From the NCBI GenBank assembly GCA_027924585.1, contig BSBM01000307.1, positions 14,927,501 through 14,991,500 on the forward strand: 64,000 bases of DNA, given 5' to 3'. The notes beneath the pieces were generated by a model. It saw only the letters and a list, made by a program, of their open reading frames with translations, searched no databases and was not told the origin of the DNA. This DNA is from Larix kaempferi. Its lineage: Eukaryota; Streptophyta; Pinopsida; Pinales; Pinaceae. Made by a program: the position numbers and the translations under genes. Positions within the stretch are counted from its first letter, which is position 1. Each line of letters opens with the position of its first letter. Positions 25,767-37,985 of the stretch are shown here, piece after piece.

Positions 25767-26369
25767 CAAACTTCCATTAAAGGTATCACGACATCAATAG
25801 ATTTTGAAATCATCATACCTAAAGATGATGCAAGCTACTTCCCTGCTTTGGTCGGTCGACCATGGGGACGGAAGATGAAGGCTTCAATTTCTTTGGACAA
25901 AAGCTGCATCCAGTTGAAAGGTAATAGCCAGAAGGTTATCGTGCCAATCTTTCCATCACAGGGAGAACCTTGGTTAGAACCTACAGAAGTCGATAACAAT
26001 ATCCGATACCTTTCCCGAATAGAAAATAATGAAGATCGCATTGAGCCAAACAACCAAGGAGAACTTCATCTCAGAGATCCTATCTCGCTCGGATACAATT
26101 CCAATGCAGAACTCTATGATTGGCAAATAGAGAATTATGATCTGTATCCAAAAGAATGCTGGAATGTGGAAGCCATCTCACGGAAACAAATAAAGAAGTG
26201 TCTCTCTGTATCTTACACACCAAAGATTTTTGAACAAAAAATGCGAGCATATCCAACACTTGTTCCAAATAAAAACGTACAATATGGTAGCTCGACATTA
26301 AGATATAAAGAACATGATTTACCTGATGTACATGTCGAACATGTATCAAAACATGTCGGAGAGCAAGGC

Positions 26370-26797
26370 CGTCTACAAAGTTTGGTAGAGACATTTACTG
26401 ATCAAGCCGCGAGATGGTGGGACACTCATCAATCGAAGCTTCAAAGTTGGAATACTGCATCTACATCTTTCACAGAAAGGTTTGGAGGAAGAAACTTGAC
26501 AACTCAGGATGACATTCCCTTGTTTACACAAGGACAAAACCTTGAAGCTCACATTGACTATTGGGAAAAAGAATGGAGAAAATTAGGCTATAAAGATGAA
26601 AGAAAATGGCCTCACCTCTTTCCCAGAACACTCGACGATCTACCTAACAAGTGGTACAAGATGGAGGAAGCAAGAGGAGAAACTTTCCTTTGGAAAGATC
26701 TAAAAGAAAATTTTATTAAGGATTTCCGGTTTTCTCCGCAGGATGAGAGATTGGTCGAAGCAAGCAAAAGCATCAAAGAATTTTTGCAGCCAACATA
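26370..26797 (+). pseudogene. Second gag-like domain of Ty3-1, between protease and RT
   Basis: Downstream of the protease the frame continues with a sequence that looks like a retrotransposon gag core: AARWWDTHQSKLQSW, then FTERFGG, then a helical stretch ending WPHLFPRTLDDLPNKWY. The pattern (Trp-Trp, then sW.....F...F) is that of the retrotransposon gag family. It is separate from the first gag at 13800-14300. A similar segment follows the protease of Ty3-3 (54350-54700), so it is unlikely to be a chance rearrangement. Function unknown. Confidence 0.6.
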
Positions 26798-26904
26798 AAC
26801 TCTCACTCGGAAACAAACAAGAGAATGTGCACACACCTAACAATTGCTACAATATAAAGATGACAGAAAAATAGCAATCGACAAGACTGAGCCTAGAAAC
26901 AGAG

Positions 26905-28668
26905 ATGTCGACAGGGAAAAGTTTTCAATGGAGAAAGGATCATCCCAGTGTGTCGAAGCCCATAAGAACAATCTTAAGTACAGAGATCATAGAAAAAGAT
27001 GAACCTGAAAGATTATTAGAAAAAGACTTCCCACCAACTTTCACACAAATCAAAGAAGGCAAAAGACAGATAAGTAACAGCCGCACACCAGAATGGATGG
27101 ATGCAAAGATTAAAATAAAGGAAGTAGATATTTCAAAGGACGATCGACAGAAAATGGCAAAAATTGGCGATTACTAGAATGAGGAACAGACAGCAGAAAT
27201 ATCCAATATCCTCAAAGAATTCCAAGACGTTTTTGCTCGAGACTATAAATATTTGAAAGGGATTGTAAAGGAAATGGGCGACATGAAAATTGATATCAAA
27301 CCTGACACCAGACCCGTGAAGAAAAGACCCTACAAACGTGCTCACAAATATAAGGATATTGTCAAAAAGGAGATCAATAACATGCTTGCTGCAGGAATCA
27401 TATATCCTATTGACCAGACAGAATGGGAAATCCTAATGGTTGTTCAGCCAAAGAAACAAGATCCGACTCGACTGAGAATCTGTGTCGAGTTTTGAGAGAT
27501 GAACAAGGAAACTCTAACAGATCCCTTTCCTACACCCTTTGCAGATGAAATCATCAATGAAGTTGTAGGGCACGAGTTCTATTCTTTCACGGATGGATTC
27601 TCGGGGTACAACCAAGTTCCTATAGCAAAAGAAGACCAGAAAAATACAACATTCGAGTGCGAATTCAGGTCATTCGCATATAAAGTTATGCCCTTCGGTT
27701 TGAAGAACGCACCTGCGGTCTTCTCAAGAATTGTCGTCAAAGCATTCCAAGAATATATTTACAAAACCATGGCTATATACTTTGATGATTGGACAATTTA
27801 TACAATGTTGAAAGATCACTGCAAATGGCTCAGACTAATGTTGGAAAGATGCCGACAGATACAACTATCCTTGAACATTAAAAAGTGCATCTTCGCAACA
27901 CCTATCGGCATATTACTTGGCCATGTCATCTGCAAAGAAGGTATTAAGGTTGATTACGCGAAGATCAAAATTATTCTCTACCTAAAGCCTCCAGTAAGTC
28001 TGAAACAAGTACGAATCCTGTTAGGTCATACCGGATATTACAGAAAATTCATTAGACACTATTCCGATATGACTTATCCTCTGGAAGAATTGCTAAAAGA
28101 AGATCGAGAATATAAATGGACGGAGGAATGCGACATTTCATTCAACACATTGAAAAGAAAAATGGTCGAAGCACTGATTCTTCGATTTTCAGATTGGTCA
28201 AAGAAATTTCATGTACATATTAATGCATCTGGAATAGCAGTGGGAGCCATCCTAACACAACCCGGAGATGATAACATGGATTATCCTATTGCATTCAGCA
28301 GTCGAAAATTGAATAAAGTTGAAAGAAATTATTCTACAACTGAAAGAGAAGCATTAGGTATGGTATTTTCCCTTCAAAAATACCACCATTATTTATTGGC
28401 TAATCCCTTTGTATTTTATACAGATCACCAAGCTTTAAAATACTTAGTCAATAAGCCATTACATCACGGGAGCTTATGTCGCTGGTTATTACTGTTCCAA
28501 GAATTTGAATTCGAAGTAACCATCCGACCTGGAAAAGTTAATGTTGGACCAGAACACCTGTCAAGAATCGAAACAGGAGAAGAACCGACAAGAATTGAAG
28601 ATGACTTACCGGACGCACACTTGTTTCGCATTGAAGCAGTACCTTCAAAACTTATGGAAATTGCATAA
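26905..28668 (+). pseudogene. Ty3-1 reverse transcriptase and RNase H
   Basis: RT motifs appear in order: RPVKKRPYKRAHKYKD, AAGIIYPIDQTEW, DGFSGYNQVPIAKEDQ, MPFGLKNAPAVFSR and the catalytic AIYFDDW (about 27775-27795), then LLGHTGYYRKFI. RNase H follows (28190-28560) with HVHINASGIAVGAIL, where Asn replaces the first catalytic Asp, and TEREALGMV and YTDHQALKYL intact. Stops interrupt at 27175, 27493 and 28666, at positions where Gln/Trp, Arg and Gln appear to be expected. No archaeal-type RNase H was found in this element. Confidence 0.85.
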
Positions 28669-28679
28669 TTTATGGAAAA

Positions 28680-29883
28680 TGGGCAAGCTCCTGAGGGAAT
28701 GAATGAGAAAAAGAGGAAGATATTAGCAATGAAAGCATCCCCCTACACTTTGATCAATGGTGTCCTCTATAAACTCGGCCTGGATGATATATTACGCCGA
28801 TGTGCACTTGAGCATGAATGACATGATATAATTACAGAAACCCACGCTGGACCAGCAGGAGGACATTATCATGCAGATATAATAGCCAAAAAAATCCTAT
28901 AGAAAGGACTCTGGTGGGAAACAGTTCATAAAGACTGTCGAGATTTTGTATCTAAGTGTGATAAATGTCAGCGCATGGGCCGGCCACTACCAAGAACATA
29001 AATGCCATTGTTTCCAATTAACCCTAGCCGAACATTTGAGATATGGGCTATTGATTTTATTGGACCATTTCTAGTAGTGGGAAGACGAACAGGTGCTCGG
29101 TATATTATTACTGCTGTCGAATACGTTACCAAGTGGGCAGAAGTAGAACCAGTCAAAACATGTTCAAGTGAAATTGCTACTAAATTCATTTATGAAAACA
29201 TCATAACACGCTTTGGATGTCCCATAACATTAATAAGTGACCAAGGCACACACTTTGTATGTCAAACCATTAAAGCATTGACTAAAGAATTTGCAGTCAA
29301 TCATAGAATAAGCACAACCTATCTCCCTCAGTCGAATGGCGCAGTAGAATCGTTCAATAAAACACTTACAAAAGGACTGACAAAAATATGCAATATAGAG
29401 AAAGATGACTGGGACAATAAAATACTTGCTGTCCTTTGGGCATATAGAACAGCATATAAGAAAATGACAAGACAGACACCATTCTCACTTGTTTATGGGC
29501 AAGAGGCTGTCGTCCCGTTACATTTTCGACAACAAGCACCGACCATTGCAATAGCTCTACATATCGATGTCGAAGATACTCGACACGAACGGCTATTACA
29601 ACTGTCGAAGTTGGATGAACATCGACAGTTGGCATTAGAACATCAAAAAGTGCAAAAACAACAACAGAAAGCATGGCATGATAGAAATATCAAACAAAAG
29701 AATCTGTCAGTTGGAGATTTAGCACTCCAATATAATAGCAGAGTAAAAGGGAAACCAAAAAAGTTGCATACAGAATGGATGGGACCCTACATCATCGAAA
29801 AGTTAAATCCTATTGGCTCAGTCCGACTAAAAACATTACAAGGAGATATTTTCAAGAAAGTCGAAAAATGGTGCCTGACTTGA
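28680..29883 (+). pseudogene. Ty3-1 integrase
   Basis: The zinc-binding HHCC part is visible (HAGPAGGHYHAD, then CDKCQ at about 28960-28975), interrupted by stops at 28819, 28900 and 28999. The catalytic core is open from 29002: AIDFIGPF, ISDQGTHF and NGAVESFNK supply the three acidic residues. The C-terminal part has VGDLALQYN and a short terminus; no chromodomain is seen. An open Lys/Glu-rich helical stretch follows in another frame (29885-30060). Confidence 0.85.
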
Positions 29884-30474
29884 AAGGTATAAATCATGAA
29901 CATGAATTTGAAAAAAAAAAAAAACGGTTAGAAATAACCGAACGAGAGTACTATAAAGCAATCAACCAAATATAGCAGATCATGGAAAAAAGCAGAAATG
30001 ACGAGAGAATGGCAGAGGAAGCAAGGAAACAGTAGAGAAAGAAGTCCGATGCACAACCGTCGATATTACAGACACCGACAAGAACATCGATGGTTTACAA
30101 AAGAAAATCCGACATGGCAGAAATATTGGAGCTCGGACCGACCAAGCATAATTAGAGAAGCCCGTCGACCTAACATAATGAACGAGATGTCGCAGAACCA
30201 TGATGACAAAGCAATAAAGGCTAAATATAATTGCACCGCCAAAAGTAATGCACCTGATGAAGCGCCGATATCTGGCCAGCCTAATTTAATAGCTCCTTCA
30301 CATCAGCCATTAATACAGGCCTCTACATCTCATTCGACATTGACGATTAATTCCACCATAAATACAGAGCTTGAGGATTCTTGGTTACACTTCTGCCAAG
30401 AACTTGAACTCCAAGAAACATAATTTCCTAACTCCACTAAAACCACTCTTGCAACCTCGCACCCTGAATCCGCC

Positions 30475-33400
30475 ATGGCTCCCCAAAAAAATTTAACCGC
30501 TAGCAAAACCACTGCAACAATAGTTAGAGAATTGGAGAAAGAATAGACACCACTAGAAACTAGACTCCAGTTGATTCGAAATGCAAAGGCATTGGAACCC
30601 ACCTGGAAGAAAGCATGGAGAAGTGTTGAAGATTGGGGAAAGGAATCAAACGGTCACTGGAGAGAGGAAGCAAAATGGTTGCATACAGCCACAATCCTGC
30701 ACTACCTAAAGGCACCTTTACTGGATAAGTTTGGAGGATTGAAGGAAGTCATTGCACAGTTCATCGTTAGCAGATACCACAATGGCAAGATTTACCTAGA
30801 TATTCCAGTCGAAATCAGTGGTGAAATCATCCACAAAATTACTGGCCTTTCACATAAATGAGATGTTATACCAACAAGTTCGGGTGCAGACTTGATTGAT
30901 GAGTTTGTTGATTCTCCTACTGGGAAGAATTCAAGAGGTATAGCCGTGAATCAAATTGTCTTTGGCAATTACAAAACTACCGCTAAGATTGTATCACACG
31001 CGCTTTCACGGACAGGTAGAGGTTCAGACCAGAAGCCTGAAATGTTAGAAGCTGTTAAAAATATGGCTATGAATGGAAAGCTATACAACTGGGTAGATTA
31101 TTTGGCCGGCATTCTCAAATATACATGCCAGAAGTTCCAAGACGAGGGAGCTAGCATCCGCTACCCATCTGTACTCATTTGGATTACTATGACCCATTTG
31201 CGACCAAAAGGAAACAAAGATTTCACTGAAGTCTGACTCATCTTGATGGAAAATTTTCGTTGTTTTGTACCTGGAACAAACCAACATGGACCTACAACAG
31301 TCAAGCTTTGGCTTGAAGCATGGTTTATTGACCTTAAAGAAATATCAACAAGATGGAGGGTACCACAGAATGTCCGTCGAAGCCTACCCCTGTCATCCCA
31401 CATCACCCTATCTTTGGACGACACAGCAGTATGCTACAAGGAGGGAGCAACAGGTCCAACAAAACGACTCGACTATTACCCTTCAGTAAGCGAAATCTTC
31501 TCAAAATTAAGCCGTCAATCTAATCAAGTACTACCCATTCTGGCACAAGCCATGAAAACTAACGTCAAATATGTCGAATCTCTATCCGACATGGAAAAAG
31601 AAGAAGCATATGAAAGTTGGTTGTACATGAACACTTTCAGCTATCAGCCCGAGCTGACTCCCAGCACCAAGATGTTAGCACTCACCCAGACTCCGAACAT
31701 AGAAGCCAGAGAGCAGTCGAATAGTGATACAAAATCCGACAATCCAGAACATATTCTGATAGATGATAATATCTAGAAGGTAGCAGCTGAAATAGTCACA
31801 GCTCGATAGAACCGAATAATATCGACAAAAGGGAAAGGGAAAAGACAAGTAACAAGTCAAGAACCGTCGATGATAGATGAGATCGAGCCATATGATAGCG
31901 CTACTCAAATCCTTGAAGATGCAGCCAAGAATAAACTGCCCATCGAAGAACAATTCAGAAAGTTCTTAGAAAAAGATAAGTATCCATCTTCCCAAATCAT
32001 TGTTAAGAAACCCAAAATTTCAGTCGTTCCTGATGTTGATCTAACCATCCAGTCCCCCCCCCCATTCCCTAACTAAAGTCAAAGAAGAAAGAAGTCTTTT
32101 AGCATTACCTATCCCCCTATCACAGAAGACACCGCTTTGAATACATTCATTGCAAACATTTCGATTTTCTATCCTAACTAGCATGAGATGGTCATCCATC
32201 AGCCCATTTTTGCCTCTCCGTCTACTATCCCAGTTAACCTAGCTCCTTCCAACAATATTCAAATAGGAAGTTCACTTCTGCCATTACCCAGCCCAGAAGT
32301 TGTCGGTCATATGACAACCCACCATACCAGAAATCCTAATCCATCAGGTCCGATATATGTACAACAAACAAGTGTCTTCACTCCTCTTCCAGTCGAATCA
32401 CTACCACAGCAAACGAGTCCAATTCAAGCAAAAACCGTTAGCAAGGAAAAATCCCAAGTTGTCAGTTCCCAGGTCGAGTCTAGTCTAGTTAGTCCAGATC
32501 CATTCGACAGTACCATTTCACCAAGTCCAATTCCGACATCCACCAACCTACCATCATTGCCAGTAACCCAGTCGAGTTCCCCTATCGAAGGATCCAAGTC
32601 TAGTCCAATTTCATAGCAGCCCAACAAAGAAGTTGACACGACAGAAGCAGAAAGAGTCATAGAACCATTCAAGACTCGAGAAGCTGCAACCGACACAACA
32701 GGACCATCAGAACACAAAAATGCTCCAGCTACTAATACAAGCAATATGGAAATCTCTAGCACATCATCAGAAAATCCATTAAGAGCCGAAGGAACAGAAC
32801 ATGACAATCCAGTCATTACAATAGTAGTACCCAGTACACACAGTCAGGAAGAACAGGTTGCTATCAGTACACAAGTAGTCATTGACAAGCACCGAGCAAC
32901 AGGAGGAAAAGATAAGGACCCAGAACAACAAACTATAAATAAAGACAAAGAAAAGAGTAGTCGCAGGAAGCTCAAAGAAAATAAATGCAAACAAAGAGAA
33001 TTGCAGCAGTAACTGCAAATGCAGCAAACACAGCATGGGCAATCAAAAAATATTCCTTCTGTATACTTAGATCAATTTGGAGTTTCTACAAGCTATTAGC
33101 CACAGTTGGCCTCCCAAGCAAAACTCGATTTACTTGAAGATGCATTTTTTCAAAGCACAAAGATGTCACTGTCAGGAATCAGAAGATCAGTTACTGCAGA
33201 CAGAACGAACGGACTACATTTCTTGCTAAGTGTGAAAAATTAGCTCGACAAATTATCCCGCTTCCAACTAGTTCTGACACGACACCACCTCTAGGCAAAG
33301 CATACCAGTTATTGGAATCTGTCATGGCGATGTTGCAATCTGAGCTTCTCAAGAAACAACAAGATCAATCTACTGAGGTATCCTCCCTCATGACAAATCA

Positions 33401-33842
33401 GTTTACAGCCTTTTCAGAAGCCTCCAAAGCACTCAAGCAGTATGCTCATCAAGTAGAAAAACTTGCCACAGTTCTCAAAAATTTGTACGTCTATAATGGT
33501 GATGTCTACAAAAATCTTCAGAAAACAAGAGCATTGCTAAGCAAGCTTCAGCGCCAGCGCTTGACTACAGATGAAGCCTTTATCGAAGTTCTTGATAACC
33601 AGATCATCATGGAGAACAAGCAATTGGAAAATTTAGAAAAACAGGAAATTCAGTGGATGTCACAGGCCCGAGGAGGCCTCAACAAACTTGAAGAAATTCA
33701 ACCCCAATTCAATCAGTTACTTGCTACTGCTGACAATACAATTAACACTTTTGGTCCCGACATGATCCATTTGCAGGCTACATCCACTCATGACAAGATG
33801 GAAAATCTGTTGAAACTCACAACTTTAACTGTCGACATCTAG
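30475..33842 (+). pseudogene. Ty3-1 third ORF (~1,120 codons) in the env position, function unknown
   Basis: From ATG 30475 the same frame runs to about 33100 and is broken only by point stops (30544, 30861, 31236, 31774, 31808, 32074, 32179, 32616, 33010, 33097). After a frameshift near 33150-33250 it continues to the stop at 33842. The N-terminal 430 residues look globular, with IPVEISGEIIHKITGL and NGKLYNWVDYLAGIL. The middle (31900-33000) is Ser/Pro/Thr-rich. The C-terminal 180 residues are predicted coiled coil. No signal peptide or membrane span is seen, so it is not a typical envelope. The N-terminal part resembles by eye the domain found in plant transposon-associated proteins and the LTR ORF of Ty3-2. 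Confidence 0.65.
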
Positions 33843-34027
33843 AATCTGCTATGCACTTGGGAAGAGTTCCAGCACCATCTCTCTGTCTCTGTTGAAGTTA
33901 TCATTGAAGCTTGTCTCCAAATTCCTGATGTTATTGACTCCAGCATTTCTTTGACATAACTGTTTCTGTAACTTTTTTTTTGTAATTTTGATCTCTCCAT
34001 TTCTTCTGGACAAAGAAAGATTTTGAT

Positions 34028-34037
34028 GTGGGGGAGA
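34028..34037 (+). other. Polypurine tract of Ty3-1
   Basis: The string gtgggggaga directly precedes the 3' LTR. Confidence 0.8.
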
Positions 34038-34364
34038 TGTTGGAGGGGCCTAGGTCGGCCTGTCGACTCGGCCCTCCGCCCGACCATTCTGCAACATATG
34101 TCGACAAGTCGCATTGACTAGTATGGGTCGGGTCGGTTGGATAAACCGACAGATAGTTATGTACCTGTATATGCATATATATATCTAGGCTGGTGAGCCG
34201 ATAGAGTAGTAGAGATTGATTCTATCATTGTGTTCTTCTATTGCTGGTTAATACAAAGACTATTCTCTCTATCTGTCTCGTCTCTTGTATCTGTATCATT
34301 GTGTATTCTTGCTTATATTGTGTAATGTATCTATGATAACTATGTGAACTGTGGGATTACAACA
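34038..34364 (+). repeat. 3' LTR of Ty3-1
   Basis: 327 bp, the same length as the 5' LTR and about 6% different by eye; ends ttacaaca. Confidence 0.92.
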
Positions 34365-34809
34365 AACATCCTCCCTCTCTTTTATGTTTTGAGCATTCTT
34401 TAGCTAGAGATCTAGCAGCTAATCTCTAACCAACTCTTAGATCCTCCTTTGAGTAGAGATTGAATTTATTCTTTTATTTCATTTGACCTACTTTTGTGGT
34501 CTTTTGTTAGACATTGATAAAACTATTTTATCTTATCTTATCTATGGTTATTGATCTTGCATCTCTATTAAAATGATGTTGCAACAACAATTATTGTTTT
34601 ATCAACACAACTTTACCTATGTTTGAATCATCAAATGCTAAATATCCCGATAGTGTGCTAAAGATGGGGTTATAATAAGTATGCCTAATACTCTTAACAA
34701 CCTTACAGAGTTTATTTCATGTTTTAGTCAGTTTGTTTGATGTACTTTTCCAATCATTCATATTTTTTATGTTCCAATGTTATGAAGAAAGGGAAAATAG
34801 AAACCGCAC
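34365..34809. other. AT-rich spacer, probably kinesin intron
   Basis: No gene is seen. It adjoins the splice donor of a minus-strand kinesin exon at 34810, so it is likely intron sequence of that pseudogene. Confidence 0.5.
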
Positions 34810-36735
34810 CTCTTTCTGTTCCAGCCGTTTGTCTAGTTCTTGCAACTCCTTACCCATCTCATCTTGTAAGAAAGAATGCTCAAGTTCTTTTTGTACCTCA
34901 TCTTCTTCACCTTCCCTAGATTCCTCACCTGCAAGAAAGTAAAAATGTAGGAAGAAAGGAGAAAAAAGGTAATAAATAATCTCAATTCTCAAACCTTGTG
35001 TGCTTTTGCCACTAGCTAAGAATCTAAAAGAATCAAAACAATTAAATACTATCCTACCTCCAACATCAATAACCTTCTGCAATGTCTGTAAAAGCTTCAT
35101 GAGATGACAGCAATGTATTATTTTCTATATCAAGACAATCGACAAAAGTACTAGATCTGGTAGCCCTAGAAGTTTGAGAATTCATTGCAGCATGTAACCA
35201 TTGCACTTCATTTTCCAGCTCTTGTATTTTTCACAAGTAACCTTTTATCAAATCCACATCCTGCAGGTAAAGAACTGTAGAAATTCAGTTATAACTTCAA
35301 CCATAAAGCTCCTAAAATTTCTGGGTTAGAAATTTAGACATGAGAAAGGCCTTTTCTTTTGAAAAGGTAATCATTTGCAAATTTTGGAACATGCATTTTT
35401 CAAGGTCACACATCAATTCTTAGAGAAGAAAAGAAAAGGACAATTAATTGTGGTTCAACCCTACAATTATATCATTTTATTTAAAAGAATTAGTTTCTTG
35501 GTGCAGTTGATACATTAAGGGTCATTAATGTGTGTTCTTGGTGTTTCTTGTTGTTATTTATGTTTTCAGCATGTGATTGATTTTGTTGTTATGCCATTTT
35601 AATACTTGTTGCATAAAGAAAACGAATTTGCTTTTCAAGTGGGTGACTTAGGTTTCACCAAAGATTACAATTCATTTCAGGAAAACTGGTAAAAATCTCA
35701 GATAAGCATAAATGATATATGATTGTGAATCACAAACAATTCATTGAGAGCTGACAGTAGGATGAATATAATCATATATTAAAATGATTTCAATGAAAAA
35801 AATACAAACCTGGGAATCAACATCATCATCAATCTCTTTCCATGTTTTTCCATTACATGATTGCCCCAATTTCAGACACAACTTGTCTTCCATGATCTAG
35901 TAACCCCACAGTTTTGTTTAAATACATAACCCTATAGAAAGTCACTTGCCAAACAAATGGCAGGGTTGTTTACACATATGATACTGGGGAAATGAAATAC
36001 AAAGTGGCTTTCAACCAAAAAAGAAACTCACTAGTGAGCAATTAAGAGAATATGTGTCTAATGAGAAATCTTTGTTATTGACTTGCCATCAACATTTCCA
36101 ATTAATTTGTAACATGAAAATTTTCCCATAAAATTAATAAATGAAAAATGCCCCAAATTGGTTCTACAATTAAGAAACAAGCAAAGTCAATGAACCTGTG
36201 CATCCATCACACGTTATTCTAAAAATCGAGAGCTTTCATGACACTCTCAGAGCTCTTGTCAGAGCTTTGCATTGCTTGCTTCAAGCCAGGAGATTTTATG
36301 CTTTAGTACCTACAATAACACAAAAAAAATATTTAGCAGAACTCAGCTATTTGACTTTCCTCTGTGCAAGAAAATTCTTGTCCATGTCTTTAAGAGGATT
36401 TATATTACCTGCAATTCATTAGATGAGACACCCCCAACACAATAACAAAGAAGCTCAGCTTGTAAATACTCTAGTTGATTTCACATTCTTTGCATCTTAG
36501 CAACTGTCAGGTCATGGTTTATCTAGAAGAGAAAATGTCACTTATGCAAAACTATTTAATGGACACAAACAAAGTTTTAGCCATGAGAATTTAGTAAACC
36601 CATAAATAAGTAGCTAACAAAAAAGAACTAGTCCTAATTACAATGGCCTTGTTCTGAATTTTTCGAGCTCGATTTGCATACTTCAGAGTATTGAGTGTTT
36701 CTTCAGCATTTGTATCAGCAGGACTAACACAAGAT
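34810..36735 (-). pseudogene. KIN-4-type kinesin pseudogene fragment, six exons
   Basis: On the minus strand, exons with GT/AG borders read in the order of a plant KIN-4 kinesin. About 36735-36642 is the end of the motor ([28 protein letters not shown]). 36522-36409 is the neck coil (NQLEYLQAELL). 36309-36196 contains SWLEASN and the RVMDAQ end. 35897-35810 contains the KTWKEIDDDVDSQ end. 35260-35058 contains IQELENEVQWL. 34928-34810 contains KELEHSFLQDEMGKEL and ELDKRLEQKE. KIN-4 kinesins are microtubule motors that guide cellulose and wall deposition. In-frame stops in four exons and a stop where the motor should splice show decay. The rest of the motor and tail is missing; Ty3-1 and Ty3-2 flank it on both sides. 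Confidence 0.78.
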
Positions 36736-36970
36736 GACAAATATATGAATAAAATGAGATCTAATGTAGAAAGAGAAACCTACATTGAAATTGGCAGGCT
36801 CATAAAGATAACTATTGGAACAGTTGAAAAGTGAAAAGCAAACAATGTGGTAATAAAGGAAACTAGGTCAATATTTAAAATTATGCACAAGCTTAGACAA
36901 CTGAAGCACAATTGTGAAGCAAGATACAATTTTTTTCAAATTAGACAGCTTCCTGTATATATTAAGATAG
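36736..36970. other. Probable intron of the kinesin pseudogene
   Basis: AT-rich, without coding resemblance. It lies between the last recognisable motor exon and the Ty3-2 insertion point. Confidence 0.5.
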
Positions 36971-37144
36971 TGTTGTTGGAACAAAATCCCCCCCAAAATT
37001 TTGTACATATTGGGGCCCCTCCTTTTATTTTTCTAGAAAGACTGCCTAAGCAAGTTAATTCTCCTTTTAACTTAGTTTTTGTTTTCAGCTAAGGAATCTG
37101 CTTTAAAAAATTGGTGTTTTTCTTCTAAGTTAAAATTCATGATT

Positions 37145-37650
37145 CTCTCTCGAAATTGCGGAAGCATTCACGAAACTCTCCTGAAACTGCGGAAGCAATT
37201 TGCATATCTCTCTCGAAATTGCGGAAAGAAATTCAAAAAGCTCTCTCGAAACTGCGGAAGCATTCACGATTTTCTCCCGAAACCGTGGAAAGACTTAGTG
37301 TTTTTTGGAAGAACTTAAGTCTCTCTTCTGGAACTGTGGAAGCATTCACGAAACTCTCCCGAAACTGTAGAAGCAATTTGCATATCTCTCTCGAAATTAT
37401 GGAAAGAAATTCAAAAAGCTCTCTCGAAACTGCGGAAGCATTCATGATTTTCTCCCGAAACCGCGGAAAGACTTAGTGTTTTTTGGAAGAGTTTAAGTCT
37501 CCCTTCCGAAACTGTGGAAGCATTCATGAAACTCTCCCGAAACTGCGGAAGCAATAGCGTTTCTCTTCTGAAACTGCGGAAGAACTCAAGTTTCTTTCCC
37601 AACACTACGGAAGAGCTTGAGATTTCCTCCCGAAATTGCGGAAGCTTTCG
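37145..37650 (+). repeat. Tandem array in the Ty3-2 LTR, ~180-bp period with a shorter inner motif
   Basis: Strings like cgaaactgcggaagcattc recur about every 30-50 bases, and the whole pattern repeats with a period near 180 bases (starts about 37150, 37330 and 37508). Many units contain cttccg...cggaag, able to form a small hairpin. The same array is in the 3' LTR at about 50377-50910. Confidence 0.85.
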
Positions 37651-37975
37651 TCAAATATTGATAAGCTTGAACAAATTTATTTTGTAAGTTGCAGAAGGAT
37701 ATCCTGAATCTTTTCGAAACTGCGGGACAACTCAACAAAGCGTTCGCGATAAGCTTCCGAGGGACTGTATTTCGAAAAGACTCATAAAGCTCGCCAGAAA
37801 TGCCGAAGCAATTCACCATTTTGTTCCGTAATTGTGGACGAAACTCATAAGTCTGCCCCTCAACTGGTGGTCGCGCATAAATGCCAAGACGACTTGAAAT
37901 GACCGCACCATACAAGGCATTAAAACCCCGTTTTAATGACACCACCTACCCGTTTCATGTCACACGTGTCGAACC

Positions 37976-37985
37976 TTTTATAAGG
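37976..37985 (+). promoter_or_regulatory. TATA-like box upstream of the LTR ORF
   Basis: The string ttttataagg is present at the same place in both LTRs (also about 51236-51245). It lies about 860 bases before the ORF start. No experimental support; assigned by match alone. Confidence 0.4.

Larger units (their letters stand above)
15380..25990 (+). pseudogene. Ty3-1 protease, split by the Sirevirus insertion
   Basis: The retropepsin-like domain starts around 15390. It has a catalytic-loop segment VVLDFGSQVNIM near 15450-15480, with Phe where DSG or DTG is normal, which would damage the active site. The domain breaks off at 15595 and resumes at 25772 with a DFEIIIP strand and the typical closing segment ALVGRPWGRKMKA. 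Taking out the nested element plus one CAAAC copy (10,176 bp, a multiple of three) keeps the frame, so the break is due only to that insertion. Confidence 0.8.
12002..34364 (+). mobile_element. Ty3 element Ty3-1 with a third ORF, hosting a nested Sirevirus
   Basis: Two 327-bp LTRs (TGTTG...CAACA type) bound the element. It has a primer site, gag, protease, a second gag-like domain, RT, RNase H, integrase, a long third ORF and a purine tract. Without the nested Copia element it is about 12.2 kb. The LTRs differ at about 20 of 327 positions by eye (about 6%), making it older than the Sirevirus inside it. No convincing target duplication is seen (gatat before, aacat after), so one end may have been altered. 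Confidence 0.9.

Noticed and set aside
30475-33842. The Ty3-1 third ORF as a retroviral-type envelope.
   Set aside because: No signal peptide, transmembrane segment or cysteine pattern is visible; a coiled coil alone is not enough.
11997-34369. A target duplication for Ty3-1 (gatat before, aacat after).
   Set aside because: Only three of five bases agree; not better than chance.
37145-37650. Regularly spaced short repeats suggesting a CRISPR-like array.
   Set aside because: The units are imperfect, the spacers are themselves repeated, and the setting is a plant retrotransposon LTR.
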